Assembly (NCBI GenBank): GCA_026770025.1
Contig: JAMXDE010000003.1
Coordinates: forward strand, 1,984,001 to 2,048,000
Reading direction: 5' to 3'
Length of the DNA: 64,000 bases
DNA from: Craspedostauros australis
Lineage: Eukaryota; Bacillariophyta; Bacillariophyceae; Mastogloiales; Achnanthaceae
Shown: one piece after another, positions 1 to 9,614 of the stretch
How the letters are laid out: each line of letters opens with the position of its first letter
Numbering within the stretch: position 1 is the stretch's first letter
The notes under the pieces: model-generated
What the model was told of the DNA's origin: nothing
Seen by the model: only the letters and a program-made list of their open reading frames with translations
The model's database searches: none
Translations under genes and position numbers: made by a program

Positions 1-179
1 TCCATCTGCTCACAATTCAGACTCCAACAGTTCTGAATTGGGCCAGCTTACATCATCTAAATATCAATTAACCACTCAGAGCACACTGACAACTACCAAC
101 ATCTTCACTCTACTTCATTTGACGGACCTGATCACTCCCAATCTCGAAGTAAGTACCCATTTTTGTCTGTGTTCTATCA
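1..179 (+). repeat. 5' LTR, 3' portion
   Basis: Bases 1-179 are identical to 6658-6836. The match stops at a terminal CTATCA, after which the two flanks diverge, so 179 is taken as the LTR end. It contains a 9-bp inverted repeat (13-21 with 32-40). I see no recognisable tRNA primer-binding site directly after it. Confidence 0.92.
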
Positions 180-479
180 GATTAACAGTCGCAATCGCCT
201 ACATCCTGTGCTGAACGCGTGAACCATCGTCATTTCCCATCGTCATTGAGCATTCATCAAAATCATCATCTTGCAACATCGCGTGACGACGTGAAGTTGA
301 TTCCATCTCTGTGACTTCAGCTTTGCTGCGCAGAACATCAGAGCCAATCGGCTTGTGCACACTCACTTCCATCACTTTTAGACGCATTCGTCAGTGATAT
401 CCATTGCCTTGTTACCCAAGTACTTCATCAACACATCATCCATTTGGTATCGATCACATCCGATCTGCCAACACATCAA

Positions 480-537
480 ACAAACAAACAATCAATCAAT
501 CAATCAATCAATCAAACAAACAAACAATCAATACAAA

Positions 538-604
<67 letters not shown>

Positions 605-630
605 CACAAACAAACAAACACAAACAACAA
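480..630 (+). repeat. AATC microsatellite in the retroelement leader
   Basis: A long run of AATC units interrupted by AAAC units lies between the 5' LTR and the Gag-Pol start. It is open in several frames and so artificially extends the reading frame upstream to 404. The real start is taken as the ATG at 644. Confidence 0.9.
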
Positions 631-643
631 ACTACATTCCAAG

Positions 644-3600
644 ATGACTACTACCGTTTCCGAAGCTGAGATTTTCGCCCATGTGCTGAGCGTCATCGGC
701 ATCACTGCAGGTACCGATCAACGCGACCTTCTGGAACATGAAGGTATCAACAACATGTCGGATCTCCTGCTCCTTGAGCGCGACGACCTTATCGCAATGC
801 GGTTCGTGAGTGCTGACGAGGATGCAGAGCCTTTCGCGTACCAACTCAATGGGCCAACCATCCGCAAGATCCTCGCCCTCCATCGGTGGTACCAACTTCA
901 GGACAACCCTACGTTCGCCACCTGGTACCGCATCACCGGACATTCCCTCGCTGAGTCGATCGCCACCCCTCTTGTTGATCCATCGTTTGCAGCAGCAACC
1001 GCAGCAACAGCAGCAGCAGCAGCAACACCTCCACCAATCCCTGATGAGGCACCTTCGTCTGCAACAGCTGGCGCAGCATTCTCTCGTCTCCAGGACTTCC
1101 GAAAGGGGATGAAGCGCGACAGCGGGCGATTCCCGAAGCTCAAGGAGGACAAGTACTTCCTGTCCTTCAGACGCACATTCGCGACTGTCGCCGCATCCCA
1201 AGGCGTATCCAACGTCCTGGACCCCGACTACAAGCCGCCAACTGAGGATCAAACCCTCTTCGATGAGCAGAACATCTTCGTCTATGGTGCTCTCGTCCTC
1301 AGCCTCAAGACTCAGAAGGGTCAAGGTTGTGTCCGGCGTTTCGAGGATTCCATGAATGGCCAGGCTGCCTACGCCACTCTGCTTGAAGAATACACATCTG
1401 GTGTGACAGCTGCCAACTCTGCGAAGGCACTTCGCACATCCCTCGAGTCCCTCAAGCTGGACAAGGAATGGCGAGGTACCTGGGAGTCCTTTCTCGATGC
1501 TTGGTCCAACAAGGTTCGCGACTTGGAGACAATCCAAGATCACACCGTGTCCCCCGAGCGCAAGCGCGACTGGCTTGAGGAGTCTATCTCCCAGGATGCC
1601 GAGCTGTACCGAGCACTCTTCGAGTCTCAGTACCTTGAGGCGTCCCTCGATGCCATGAGCATTGCTGGAGTCTCCAGAGACTTCACCCTCGACTTTGACA
1701 AGATCTTCTCGCTGGTGCGCAGTCATGCGCAGCGCTTGGATCATGTCAAGCCACGTGGACGTACCAATCGCAAGGTCCACAACGCCAAGCACTCTGGCAC
1801 CAATTCTGGTGCACATTCGTGGAGCAAGGACAAAGACTATTCGAAAGATCCTCGTCCTCGCGTCCCTCATGATGAATGGATGAAGATGGACAAGAGCCAA
1901 CGCCAAGCATTCCTCCAAGCAAAGGGGAAGTGGGATCCCAACCGTGCCAAAGGCGGCCGCAATCGCTCTGTCAACAAGGCAGACAAGACTGCTCTCAAGG
2001 CCGGATCTGAGTCGGCAGCTGGCAACGGAGATGCTGCAGCCAACGACACTGTGCCACGCGCACCTCCAGGCGACGCCATCAGCCGCATGCTCGCCAACGC
2101 CAAGACAACCGGATCATCTGACGTGCCTGTCCTGTCCTACAAGGGGCAAACCTGGCGTCTCGCCAACCAAGCCGTGATTCGCTATGAATTTCACAAGGCA
2201 TCCAAGGAGCTGCACGGATCTCTCGTCGACAGTGGAGCCAATGGTGGTCTCGCCGGGGATGACGTCGTGGTGCTGTGCAAGACCGGACACACCGCTGATG
2301 TCAACGGCATTGGAGATTCAGCCATCGGCAACCTCGACATTGGTTCTGTTGCTGGACTCGTCCATACCACCGATGGACCAATCATCGCCGTATTCCATCA
2401 ATACGCGCTGTACGGGAAGCACAAGACGATTCATTCCGCCAATCAGCTCGCCTCCTTCGGCGTGGATGTCAACGAACGTCCCCGTGATCTGCCTGGTGGC
2501 CGACAGACCATCGTGACCCCTGGAGGTCATGTGATTCCTTTGTCAATCCGCCAAGGCTTGTCGTACATGGACATGCGTCCTCCGACTCGTGCCCAACTCG
2601 ATCAGCTCCCTCATGTCGACTTCACAGCTGATGATGAATGGGACCCTTCGTCACTTGACCATGAGCTTGATGTCACTGACATCGCTCCACAAGATCCAGA
2701 ACCTCCATCGGATGATCGCAGCCATGCCGTTGATGTCTTCGTTGTCGACCAACACCCATCTGCGGACGACTCCATCGTCCCGACAGGCGGCATCCAACAA
2801 CGCCCCTCGCCTATTGACTACGAGGCACTCCGTCCGCACTTCGGGTGGATCCCTTCTCGTCGTGTGCGAGACACTCTTCGCTGCACATCGCAGTGGTACC
2901 GCACCGCAGAGAGGTTCTCAATGCGGAAGCACTTCAAGACCCGCTTTCCGGCAGCCAACGTCGATCGCTTGCACGAGGTTGTGGCCATGGACACCCTGTT
3001 CTCGGACACCCCTGCACATGACGATGGCGTGCCTGGACACGGCGGGTGCACCATGATTCAAGTCTACGTCGCTCTCCAATCCAGATTCACCGCAGGCTTT
3101 CCCATGTCCTCGGAGAAGCAGGTCGCCAGCACGTTGTTGGATTTCATCCGACGTCACGGCGCGCCTGACTTACTCATGTCGGACAATGCGAGGTCTGAGG
3201 TCGGTTCCAAGGTCCAGGAGATTCTTCGACAGTATGCTGTCAAGGACCATCAGAGCGAGCCGGAGCATCAGCACCAGAATGGTGCTGAACGCCGAATCCA
3301 AGACATCAAGCGAACTACGAATGGAATCATGGATCGCACCGGAACACCATCGAAGTACTGGCTCATCTGCACCCAGTACGTCATTTTGTTGTTCAACCAC
3401 ATCGCCCAGCACACTGCAGGAGACATCACCCCTCTGCAGGCTGCATATGGGCATCGCCCCGATGTGAGCAAGTTCCTTGCTTACCGCTGGTGGCAGCCTG
3501 TGTACTTCCGGGTTGAGAAGCCAGGATTCCCCAGCCACTCCAAGGAGCGCCGCGGTCGCTGGGCCGGCCCATGCGCTCACAAAGGAGACGACCTGACCTT

Positions 3601-6097
3601 CTGGATTCTGGATGATGAGTCCCAGCGACTCCTGCCCAGATCTGCAATCCGCTCTGCGGATGATCCAGATACCAGGAACCTTCGAGCTGACTTCCCCTTC
3701 CCCATTGTTGGGGAGGAGGATGATGCGGTGAGTGAACCATCGGATGATGGGGAGGTGTCGGATGACATATCCGTCCCTCCTGACTCTGATCCGATCGTCC
3801 ATTCTCTCTCAGACGCCATTCTCTTCGATTCAGGCATCACCGATCCAGGAACAATGGGCAAGGCGACAGTCTCTGTCCCCAAGTTCACACCCGATGAATT
3901 GGTGGGCAAGTCGTTCATTCATCTTCAGGATGGTCGCGAGGTTCGTGCGGACGTCGTTCGCAAGATCAACGACCATGACGCGGACAATCATCAACGCATC
4001 AAGCTCCTGCTCTCTCTCAATGATGGGGAGACGAATGAGTTGATGGCGTACACCGAACTTTCCGACATCATCGAGAGTCAACAGGACTCCGACCCTGAGG
4101 GCAACAAGTGGATATTCCATGACATCATCGGTCATGACGGTCCCATCTCACCCTCATCGTCGTCCTACAAGGGATCTCGTTTCAACGTCACCGTCCAATG
4201 GAATGATGGCTCCACTTCGTCTGAGCCTCTTTCGGCAATGATCCAAGACGACCCTGCCACATGTGCTGCGTATGGTCGCAAACATGGTCTCCTCGGACAA
4301 CTGGGATGGAAGCGCCTCCAGCGCCTCTCCCAACGCCAAGAGAGGATGCAACGCCAAGTCGATGTCGCCAAGACTCGGACACACGGCAACATCCCGACCT
4401 TCCAATTTGGTGTGCAAGTGCCCAGGAACCATCAAGAGGCCATGCAGCTTGACCGGAAGAACGGCAACACCTTTTGGGCTGATGCTGAGCGGAAGGAAAT
4501 GCAGCAGCTGTTCGACTATGGGACATTCGAGTCTCTTGGCAAGCAACAGGCTCCACCAGATGGATATCAGAAGATCCGCCTTCAGTGGGTCTATGCAATC
4601 AAGCATGACCTACGGCATAAGGCTCGATGTGTTGCAGGAGGTCATCTGACAGACCAGTGCAAGGACATGTCCTATGCTGGGGTTGTCAGCCTCCGCTCTC
4701 TCCGCATCGCTCTCCTGGCAGGTGAGCTCAATGGACTCTCCACCATGGTGGGTGATATTGGCAATGCTTACCTCGAAGCATTCACCAAGGAGAAGATCTG
4801 CTTCATCGCTGGTGAAGAGTTTGGTGAGCATGCCGGCCATATGATGCGCATCGTCAAAGCGCTCTATGGCCTGCGTACCTCTGGAGCTCGTTTTCACGAA
4901 GCACTCTCCGACACTCTCAGAGACATGGGTTTCACCCAATGTCGTTCTGACCCTGACGTCTGGATGCATGATGCTGGCTCCCACTGGGAGTACATCTGCG
5001 TCTATGTGGACGACTTGATGGCAGTCATGAAGGATCCCCATTCCTTCTTTGACGCATTGACATCCAAGTACGGCTACAAGCTGAAAGGCGTCGGTCCCAT
5101 CGAATATCATCTGGGAGCTGACTTTGGTCGAGATCCAGATGGCACTCTGAAGATGAGTCCGCATTCCTACATCAAAAGGATGTTGACGAACTTCGAACGC
5201 ATGTTTGGCGCACTCCCAAAGAAGGCAAGCTGTCCTCTGGACAAATCTGACAGTCCAGAGTTGGATACTTCACCAGAGCTCTCAGAATTGGACAAGAGGA
5301 AGTTCATGTCCTTGATCGGTGCCCTTCAGTGGTGCATCTCGCTTGGAAGATTCGATATCTCCGTTGCCGTGATGACCCTGGCTCGATTCAGAGCATCTCC
5401 TCGTCAAGGCCACCTCGAACGGGCCAAGCGTATCTACGGCTACCTTCGGAAGCATCCAGACGGCTCCATCCGCTTCCGTACCGGAATCCCACAGCATGAA
5501 GACCACTTCGAAGTCCCCAAGCATGACTGGCTCTACTCTGTGTATGGAAACACAGGAGAGGAGCTTCCACATGACGTCCCGTCCCCCAAGGGCAAGCCTG
5601 TGCGCATGACATCTTTCGTCGACGCCAACTTGCTACACTGCAAAGTGACCGGCAGATCCGCCACTGGAGTGCTGCATCTGATGAATCAGACACCCATCGA
5701 ATGGTTCAGCAAGAGGCAAGCAACCGTCGAGACAGCCACCTACGGATCAGAGTTCGTGGCGGCTCGCCAAGCCACAGAACAGATCATCTCCCTTCGTCTT
5801 GCACTTCGAGAGATGGGCATCCCTCTCGACGGTCCAAGCTGGATGTTTGGTGACAATCAATCGGTCATCACATCGTCCACAATCCCGATGAGCATGCTAT
5901 CCAAGCGTCACAATGCCCTCGCATACCATCGCGTGCGTTCGGCTGTGGCATCAGGAGTCCTCTTCTTCATCAAGATCCAAGGAACTCAGAATGTGGCAGA
6001 TGTGCTCACCAAGTTCCTACCTTGGGCCATGTTCTGGCCCCTGGTTCAGCCTATCCTCTTCTGGAAGGGCAACACCTTTCGCAAGAACATGGATTGA
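644..6097 (+). CDS. copia-type Gag-Pol polyprotein
   Basis: A 1817-residue polyprotein in one uninterrupted frame. Seen: an aspartic protease motif LVDSGAN (D529); an integrase core with D783, D847 and E882 (E in NGAERR); a reverse transcriptase with YVDD (about residues 1454-1457); and RNase H with D1660, E1703 and D1737, followed by the KRHNALAYHRVR and N-x-AD-x-x-TK signatures typical of copia RNase H. I find no CCHC zinc knuckle in Gag, which instead carries a Lys/Arg-rich stretch, and no HHCC motif before the integrase core. The ATG at 644 is chosen over upstream in-frame codons because the upstream residues are microsatellite translation. All catalytic residues are present, so the copy may be autonomous. 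Confidence 0.93.
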   Translation: MTTTVSEAEIFAHVLSVIGITAGTDQRDLLEHEGINNMSDLLLLERDDLIAMRFVSADEDAEPFAYQLNGPTIRKILALHRWYQLQDNPTFATWYRITGHSLAESIATPLVDPSFAAATAATAAAAATPPPIPDEAPSSATAGAAFSRLQDFRKGMKRDSGRFPKLKEDKYFLSFRRTFATVAASQGVSNVLDPDYKPPTEDQTLFDEQNIFVYGALVLSLKTQKGQGCVRRFEDSMNGQAAYATLLEEYTSGVTAANSAKALRTSLESLKLDKEWRGTWESFLDAWSNKVRDLETIQDHTVSPERKRDWLEESISQDAELYRALFESQYLEASLDAMSIAGVSRDFTLDFDKIFSLVRSHAQRLDHVKPRGRTNRKVHNAKHSGTNSGAHSWSKDKDYSKDPRPRVPHDEWMKMDKSQRQAFLQAKGKWDPNRAKGGRNRSVNKADKTALKAGSESAAGNGDAAANDTVPRAPPGDAISRMLANAKTTGSSDVPVLSYKGQTWRLANQAVIRYEFHKASKELHGSLVDSGANGGLAGDDVVVLCKTGHTADVNGIGDSAIGNLDIGSVAGLVHTTDGPIIAVFHQYALYGKHKTIHSANQLASFGVDVNERPRDLPGGRQTIVTPGGHVIPLSIRQGLSYMDMRPPTRAQLDQLPHVDFTADDEWDPSSLDHELDVTDIAPQDPEPPSDDRSHAVDVFVVDQHPSADDSIVPTGGIQQRPSPIDYEALRPHFGWIPSRRVRDTLRCTSQWYRTAERFSMRKHFKTRFPAANVDRLHEVVAMDTLFSDTPAHDDGVPGHGGCTMIQVYVALQSRFTAGFPMSSEKQVASTLLDFIRRHGAPDLLMSDNARSEVGSKVQEILRQYAVKDHQSEPEHQHQNGAERRIQDIKRTTNGIMDRTGTPSKYWLICTQYVILLFNHIAQHTAGDITPLQAAYGHRPDVSKFLAYRWWQPVYFRVEKPGFPSHSKERRGRWAGPCAHKGDDLTFWILDDESQRLLPRSAIRSADDPDTRNLRADFPFPIVGEEDDAVSEPSDDGEVSDDISVPPDSDPIVHSLSDAILFDSGITDPGTMGKATVSVPKFTPDELVGKSFIHLQDGREVRADVVRKINDHDADNHQRIKLLLSLNDGETNELMAYTELSDIIESQQDSDPEGNKWIFHDIIGHDGPISPSSSSYKGSRFNVTVQWNDGSTSSEPLSAMIQDDPATCAAYGRKHGLLGQLGWKRLQRLSQRQERMQRQVDVAKTRTHGNIPTFQFGVQVPRNHQEAMQLDRKNGNTFWADAERKEMQQLFDYGTFESLGKQQAPPDGYQKIRLQWVYAIKHDLRHKARCVAGGHLTDQCKDMSYAGVVSLRSLRIALLAGELNGLSTMVGDIGNAYLEAFTKEKICFIAGEEFGEHAGHMMRIVKALYGLRTSGARFHEALSDTLRDMGFTQCRSDPDVWMHDAGSHWEYICVYVDDLMAVMKDPHSFFDALTSKYGYKLKGVGPIEYHLGADFGRDPDGTLKMSPHSYIKRMLTNFERMFGALPKKASCPLDKSDSPELDTSPELSELDKRKFMSLIGALQWCISLGRFDISVAVMTLARFRASPRQGHLERAKRIYGYLRKHPDGSIRFRTGIPQHEDHFEVPKHDWLYSVYGNTGEELPHDVPSPKGKPVRMTSFVDANLLHCKVTGRSATGVLHLMNQTPIEWFSKRQATVETATYGSEFVAARQATEQIISLRLALREMGIPLDGPSWMFGDNQSVITSSTIPMSMLSKRHNALAYHRVRSAVASGVLFFIKIQGTQNVADVLTKFLPWAMFWPLVQPILFWKGNTFRKNMD

Positions 6098-6123
6098 ACA
6101 GATACGAGACACGCTTTGGGGAG

Positions 6124-6836
6124 TATCAGATCAAAAGTCTATATTCACCTTAGTCTATGTCTAGTCTTGTTCTCCGTAGACTGTTTCAGGTCACGCATGA
6201 GACTTTTTGGTCATGAACCGTTTTCTCTTTCTCTGTTGACCTCATTTCCCGCAACTCCCAACGGCGCTCAGATACCTGTCTTGGTATCTGAAGATGGTAA
6301 TGAGTTGAAGGATGGATGTCAGGCCCTGCTTGTCATCCTCCTTATGTGCACATGAACATACATGTCTACTGTCTTGGTGAGTGAATGTACCTGAGCATCT
6401 TGGCTCAGATACAAGCTCATCAATCCCATCAAATTTGGCAAGATCGCATTGCTGCAATGATCGGATTTGCTGCATGCATCATTGTTGTTCCAAGAAGCAA
6501 GATCAGTCTTGGAGGTGCCATGAACCTCCTCAGTCTTGCAAACTCGACAACACCTTCATGCTCTCCACTTCATGCACTGTAATTCATGCACTGCACTTCA
6601 TGCTCTGCTGTGTGTTGCAACACATGTTGCCTCAGCATCCTTTTTCATCATTTCATCTCCATCTGCTCACAATTCAGACTCCAACAGTTCTGAATTGGGC
6701 CAGCTTACATCATCTAAATATCAATTAACCACTCAGAGCACACTGACAACTACCAACATCTTCACTCTACTTCATTTGACGGACCTGATCACTCCCAATC
6801 TCGAAGTAAGTACCCATTTTTGTCTGTGTTCTATCA
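6124..6836 (+). repeat. 3' LTR (start approximate)
   Basis: The right end at 6836 is fixed by the match to 1-179. The left end is inferred from a purine tract (GGGGAG, 6118-6123) just after the Gag-Pol stop, giving an LTR of about 0.71 kb, but the expected TG start is not obvious there. A perfect hairpin (arms 6268-6276 and 6283-6291, 6-base loop) lies inside. The LTR ends 228 bases before the ATG of the next gene, in the same orientation. Confidence 0.7.
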
Positions 6837-7064
6837 TGGTCTACGGTGGCAGTTGCCGGCAGACTTTCGCAACTCCCGCCAATCACACATTTCCAACCAT
6901 TGCGCACCATTCATCGCTCTGAGCCAAAGCTTGGTCGCAAGGAGGAGCAAACCTGAATCTCAGATCTGGACACAAACAAACTTTTGAGCGAAAAGCATCG
7001 CATTGCAACCATCCGCAGAAAGCCGGTCAAGACCGTTTCAGAAAGAATCTAATCCAAGAAAAGC
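6837..7064 (+). other. 5' flank of the Sec14-like gene
   Basis: Only 228 bases separate the retroelement from the start codon at 7065. I see no TATA-like box. Any native promoter further upstream has been displaced by the element. Confidence 0.5.
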
Positions 7065-9614
7065 ATGAGCCGCTCAGGCACATCCGACGAAGAGGCTGGG
7101 GCCGAGGTGGAAGAGCAGCTCAATCAGATGGACATGGTGCTGTCATTGATGAGACCGGACGAGACCTCGGCGTTCGAGCTGGCATGCAGGACTTCACCGC
7201 ATCTAATGTCGAGCCGATCCCTGCGGATGAAGTTCCTGAGAGCAGAGAAGTCCAGACCAGCTTTCGCTGCGCATCGGCTGGCACGCTACTTCTCGACTCT
7301 GCAACAATACTTCGGGTCTGATGTGGTCGGTCACGAGATCCGATGGGCGCATCTGAGCAACGACGACGTCTCAGCATTGAATAGTGGCGGGATCCAGCAG
7401 CTGCCACAAATGAGGCGCGGGAGCTGCCCCATCCTTTTCATCTGTGAGGATGGCTGCCGCTATCGGTCCCCAGCAAACATGGTAAGCAACCGAAGTCAAG
7501 CTGGTTTGTCCAAGCAGAGCGCCGCCAACGATGTGATCTCCGCAGCAGGGCGAAGCGAATGTTGACGCAACGCAACACAACGTAACTCAAGATTGGTGCT
7601 CTGTGATGACCAGACTCATGATGCGATGGTTCCGGTGGGATCTGTCGAGTGTGCGCAAATTGCAGCCAATTTCGTTGATCCTCGCTCACCTGACTCACAC
7701 CTGCTGCATCTTATCCACACCATCACAGCTCAAAGCTGCAATCTACATCGTCGACGTGCTGTCGGGGGATGTCCGCATCCAGAAGACCGGCATCCATCGA
7801 ATTAGGTACGATATTGCACCATCCAAGTCTCCAACAGGAGGGCAACAACAGCGCCAGCCACGAATTGACACCCGTTTCTTCCTCATGCTGGAGGAGTTCC
7901 TGCGATTTGCAGCGCCGATTCGCGTCAACCGGCATCACTTCGTTCAGGACAGCATCGCTCCGGATAGATCCATGATGATTCTATACAAGAAAGTTCTCCC
8001 GAAAGACGCACACCGACGCCTTTTTTTGCACCTTGGTACGTGATGCATGCATTTGGCGTGGGTTAGGTTATGGTGGAATGACCATTAGCATCAATCGAAG
8101 TCGGATGCGAGAATGGACAGAGCGACGATCTCTTCAGCTGCAAAGGGCAGACCTTCATGCGGTAGAATGAATCGCGGAGCACGATCTGGCATCCAAAGCT
8201 CTTGTGCCTGACATCTCTTTTTTACCTGCATCTGTCATCTTCCTTGCTTGCTTGCCTCCTTCCTTGCCTCCTTCCTTGCTTCCATTCACCATGCGCTGTT
8301 TTCATTGCACGCGACTTCACCGGCAGTTGACGATGAGGGCATGTGGCCACCGCTGGAAGAGTATGGCATCGCCTCATACATTCTCCCGATTGATGGGGAC
8401 ATGCATCTTATCACGCACGATCATACGCGATGGCTATCAGACAGGAAGTCTGTCGACGAGGCAAACTTCGAGGGTTCCGACGATTCAGTTTCACTTGTGA
8501 AGACGAAATTCCAGCTGAGTGATTCAGAATCAACGCAAACTAGTCGCTCCAAACGAAGAAGAGTAGTTCCTGGACGCTCGTTGGGGAGAGAGGATGCTGG
8601 CATTGGGCATGACAGAAAGAACAGTGCCTCATCGCTCTCCTCCAACATGGCCTTCCTTTCGTACCAATCAGCGTACGCCCAAGTGGCTGCCGCACAAAAC
8701 CAAATCGGTAAGATCGATCATGGGCAACTGGCGACTGTCGGTGATCTATCATCGCACCGCCCTCTTCCCGCAGGGGTACTTGATCCTTCGGTCTCGGTGA
8801 ATGTGCGGAACAAGACAGACATTGGCGAGAGGGACGGAGACTGTAACGAAGTGATCCAATTCCCCACCATCCTTCATCTTGAGTCAGACAAGGCGACGCT
8901 CTCCCAATACCAGTGCTTGTTGAGGAAACAGATCGAAGTGTTTCGAGCAACTGCGGAAGACATCAAGATTGGGACAGGGAAGCAGAATCGCAACATTGAG
9001 TTAGGACAGATTGGATTGCGATGTCGCCACTGTAGCAGCCAGGACAGCGAGGCAACTGGTGAACAGAATCTCAAGTCGCAAAGAATTTCGGGGTCAGTCT
9101 ATTTCCCAGGTAAGCCAGCATTCTCGAATGACGCGACGCGTACGTTGGTTGCTTGGTTGGTTTGGGGGGAAGAGCTGAGCTGCACAGCGTGCGTTGACGT
9201 GGATTGAATGACACAGGCGTGAGCGTTGTGCTCGATTGGCGTTTCAAACAACAGTTCCGCAGGAGGAGAGCCCATTCTCACAACCTGCAACTTCTTGTTA
9301 CATCTTCCTTCCGTATTACCGCCAACACCGCCAATGCGGTTGCTCCTTCTGACGACGTTGCTATCCATACCACCGCAGCATCACTCGGGATGCTGTACCA
9401 ATCTGCACAGAATCTCGCAAACAACCACATCTGCAAAGGCTGCCCATCAATACCGCAAGATCTTCAGGAGGAGTTGAGACGGCTCCGTGCCGACAAACGG
9501 AGAGCATCATCTGGCAAGCAGTACTGGAAGTCATCAGCAATCAATGTGCTCAAGGTCTACCAGTACGGTCGCGCCTTGTGGTCGAAAAGTGGGATCACGG
9601 CGAACGAGGATTGA
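7065..9614 (+). CDS. Sec14/CRAL-TRIO-like protein with C-terminal Cys/His module, four exons
   Basis: Exons inferred at 7065-7481, 7729-8035, 8327-9109 and 9379-9614, each junction GT-AG and frame-preserving, giving 580 residues. Exon 1 has an acidic start and then LRMKFLRAEKSRPAFAAHRL, like the N-terminal helical part of diatom Sec14/CRAL-TRIO-like proteins. Exons 2-3 continue that fold (YIVDVLSGDVRIQKTGI, then RRLFLHLG joined to LEEYGIASYILPI). After a Ser-rich linker, the C-terminal third has YQCLLRKQIEVF, LGQIGLRCRHC, then across the last intron YFPASLGMLYQSAQN and NHICKGCPSIP; the CxxC and HxxC pairs suggest metal binding. I recognise this arrangement from uncharacterised diatom proteins; lipid binding is inference. 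Another small intron inside exon 3 cannot be excluded. Confidence 0.75.
8036..8326 (+). other. intron 2 of the Sec14-like gene, with pyrimidine repeat
   Basis: The donor is G|GTACGT and the acceptor CGGCAG|TT. A CTTGC/CCTT-rich tract occupies about 8244-8284. Splicing joins HLG to VDDEGMW in frame and restores the conserved run through the junction. Confidence 0.7.

Larger units (their letters stand above)
1..6836 (+). mobile_element. Ty1/copia LTR retrotransposon, nearly complete
   Basis: A diatom-type copia element read left to right: partial 5' LTR (1-179), leader with a tetranucleotide repeat, a single Gag-Pol frame (644-6097), a purine-rich tract at about 6118-6123 and a 3' LTR ending at 6836. 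The domain order protease, integrase, reverse transcriptase, RNase H defines Ty1/copia. The 179 bases of 5' LTR inside the window match the end of the 3' LTR base for base and the reading frame is open throughout, so the insertion looks young and possibly still competent. The left end and the target-site duplication cannot be checked because they lie outside the window. The right flank starts at 6837. Confidence 0.95.

Noticed and set aside
484..602. AATC run as a CRISPR-like array
   Set aside because: A simple 4-base repeat without spacers in a eukaryotic retroelement leader.
404..643. Upstream extension of Gag-Pol to an ATG at 404
   Set aside because: The extra 80 residues are translation of the AATC microsatellite; the ATG at 644 begins protein-like sequence.
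632..1918. 428-codon open frame on the minus strand opposite gag
   Set aside because: Translation is a Cys/Leu/Arg-rich shadow of the retroelement polyprotein, with no motif.
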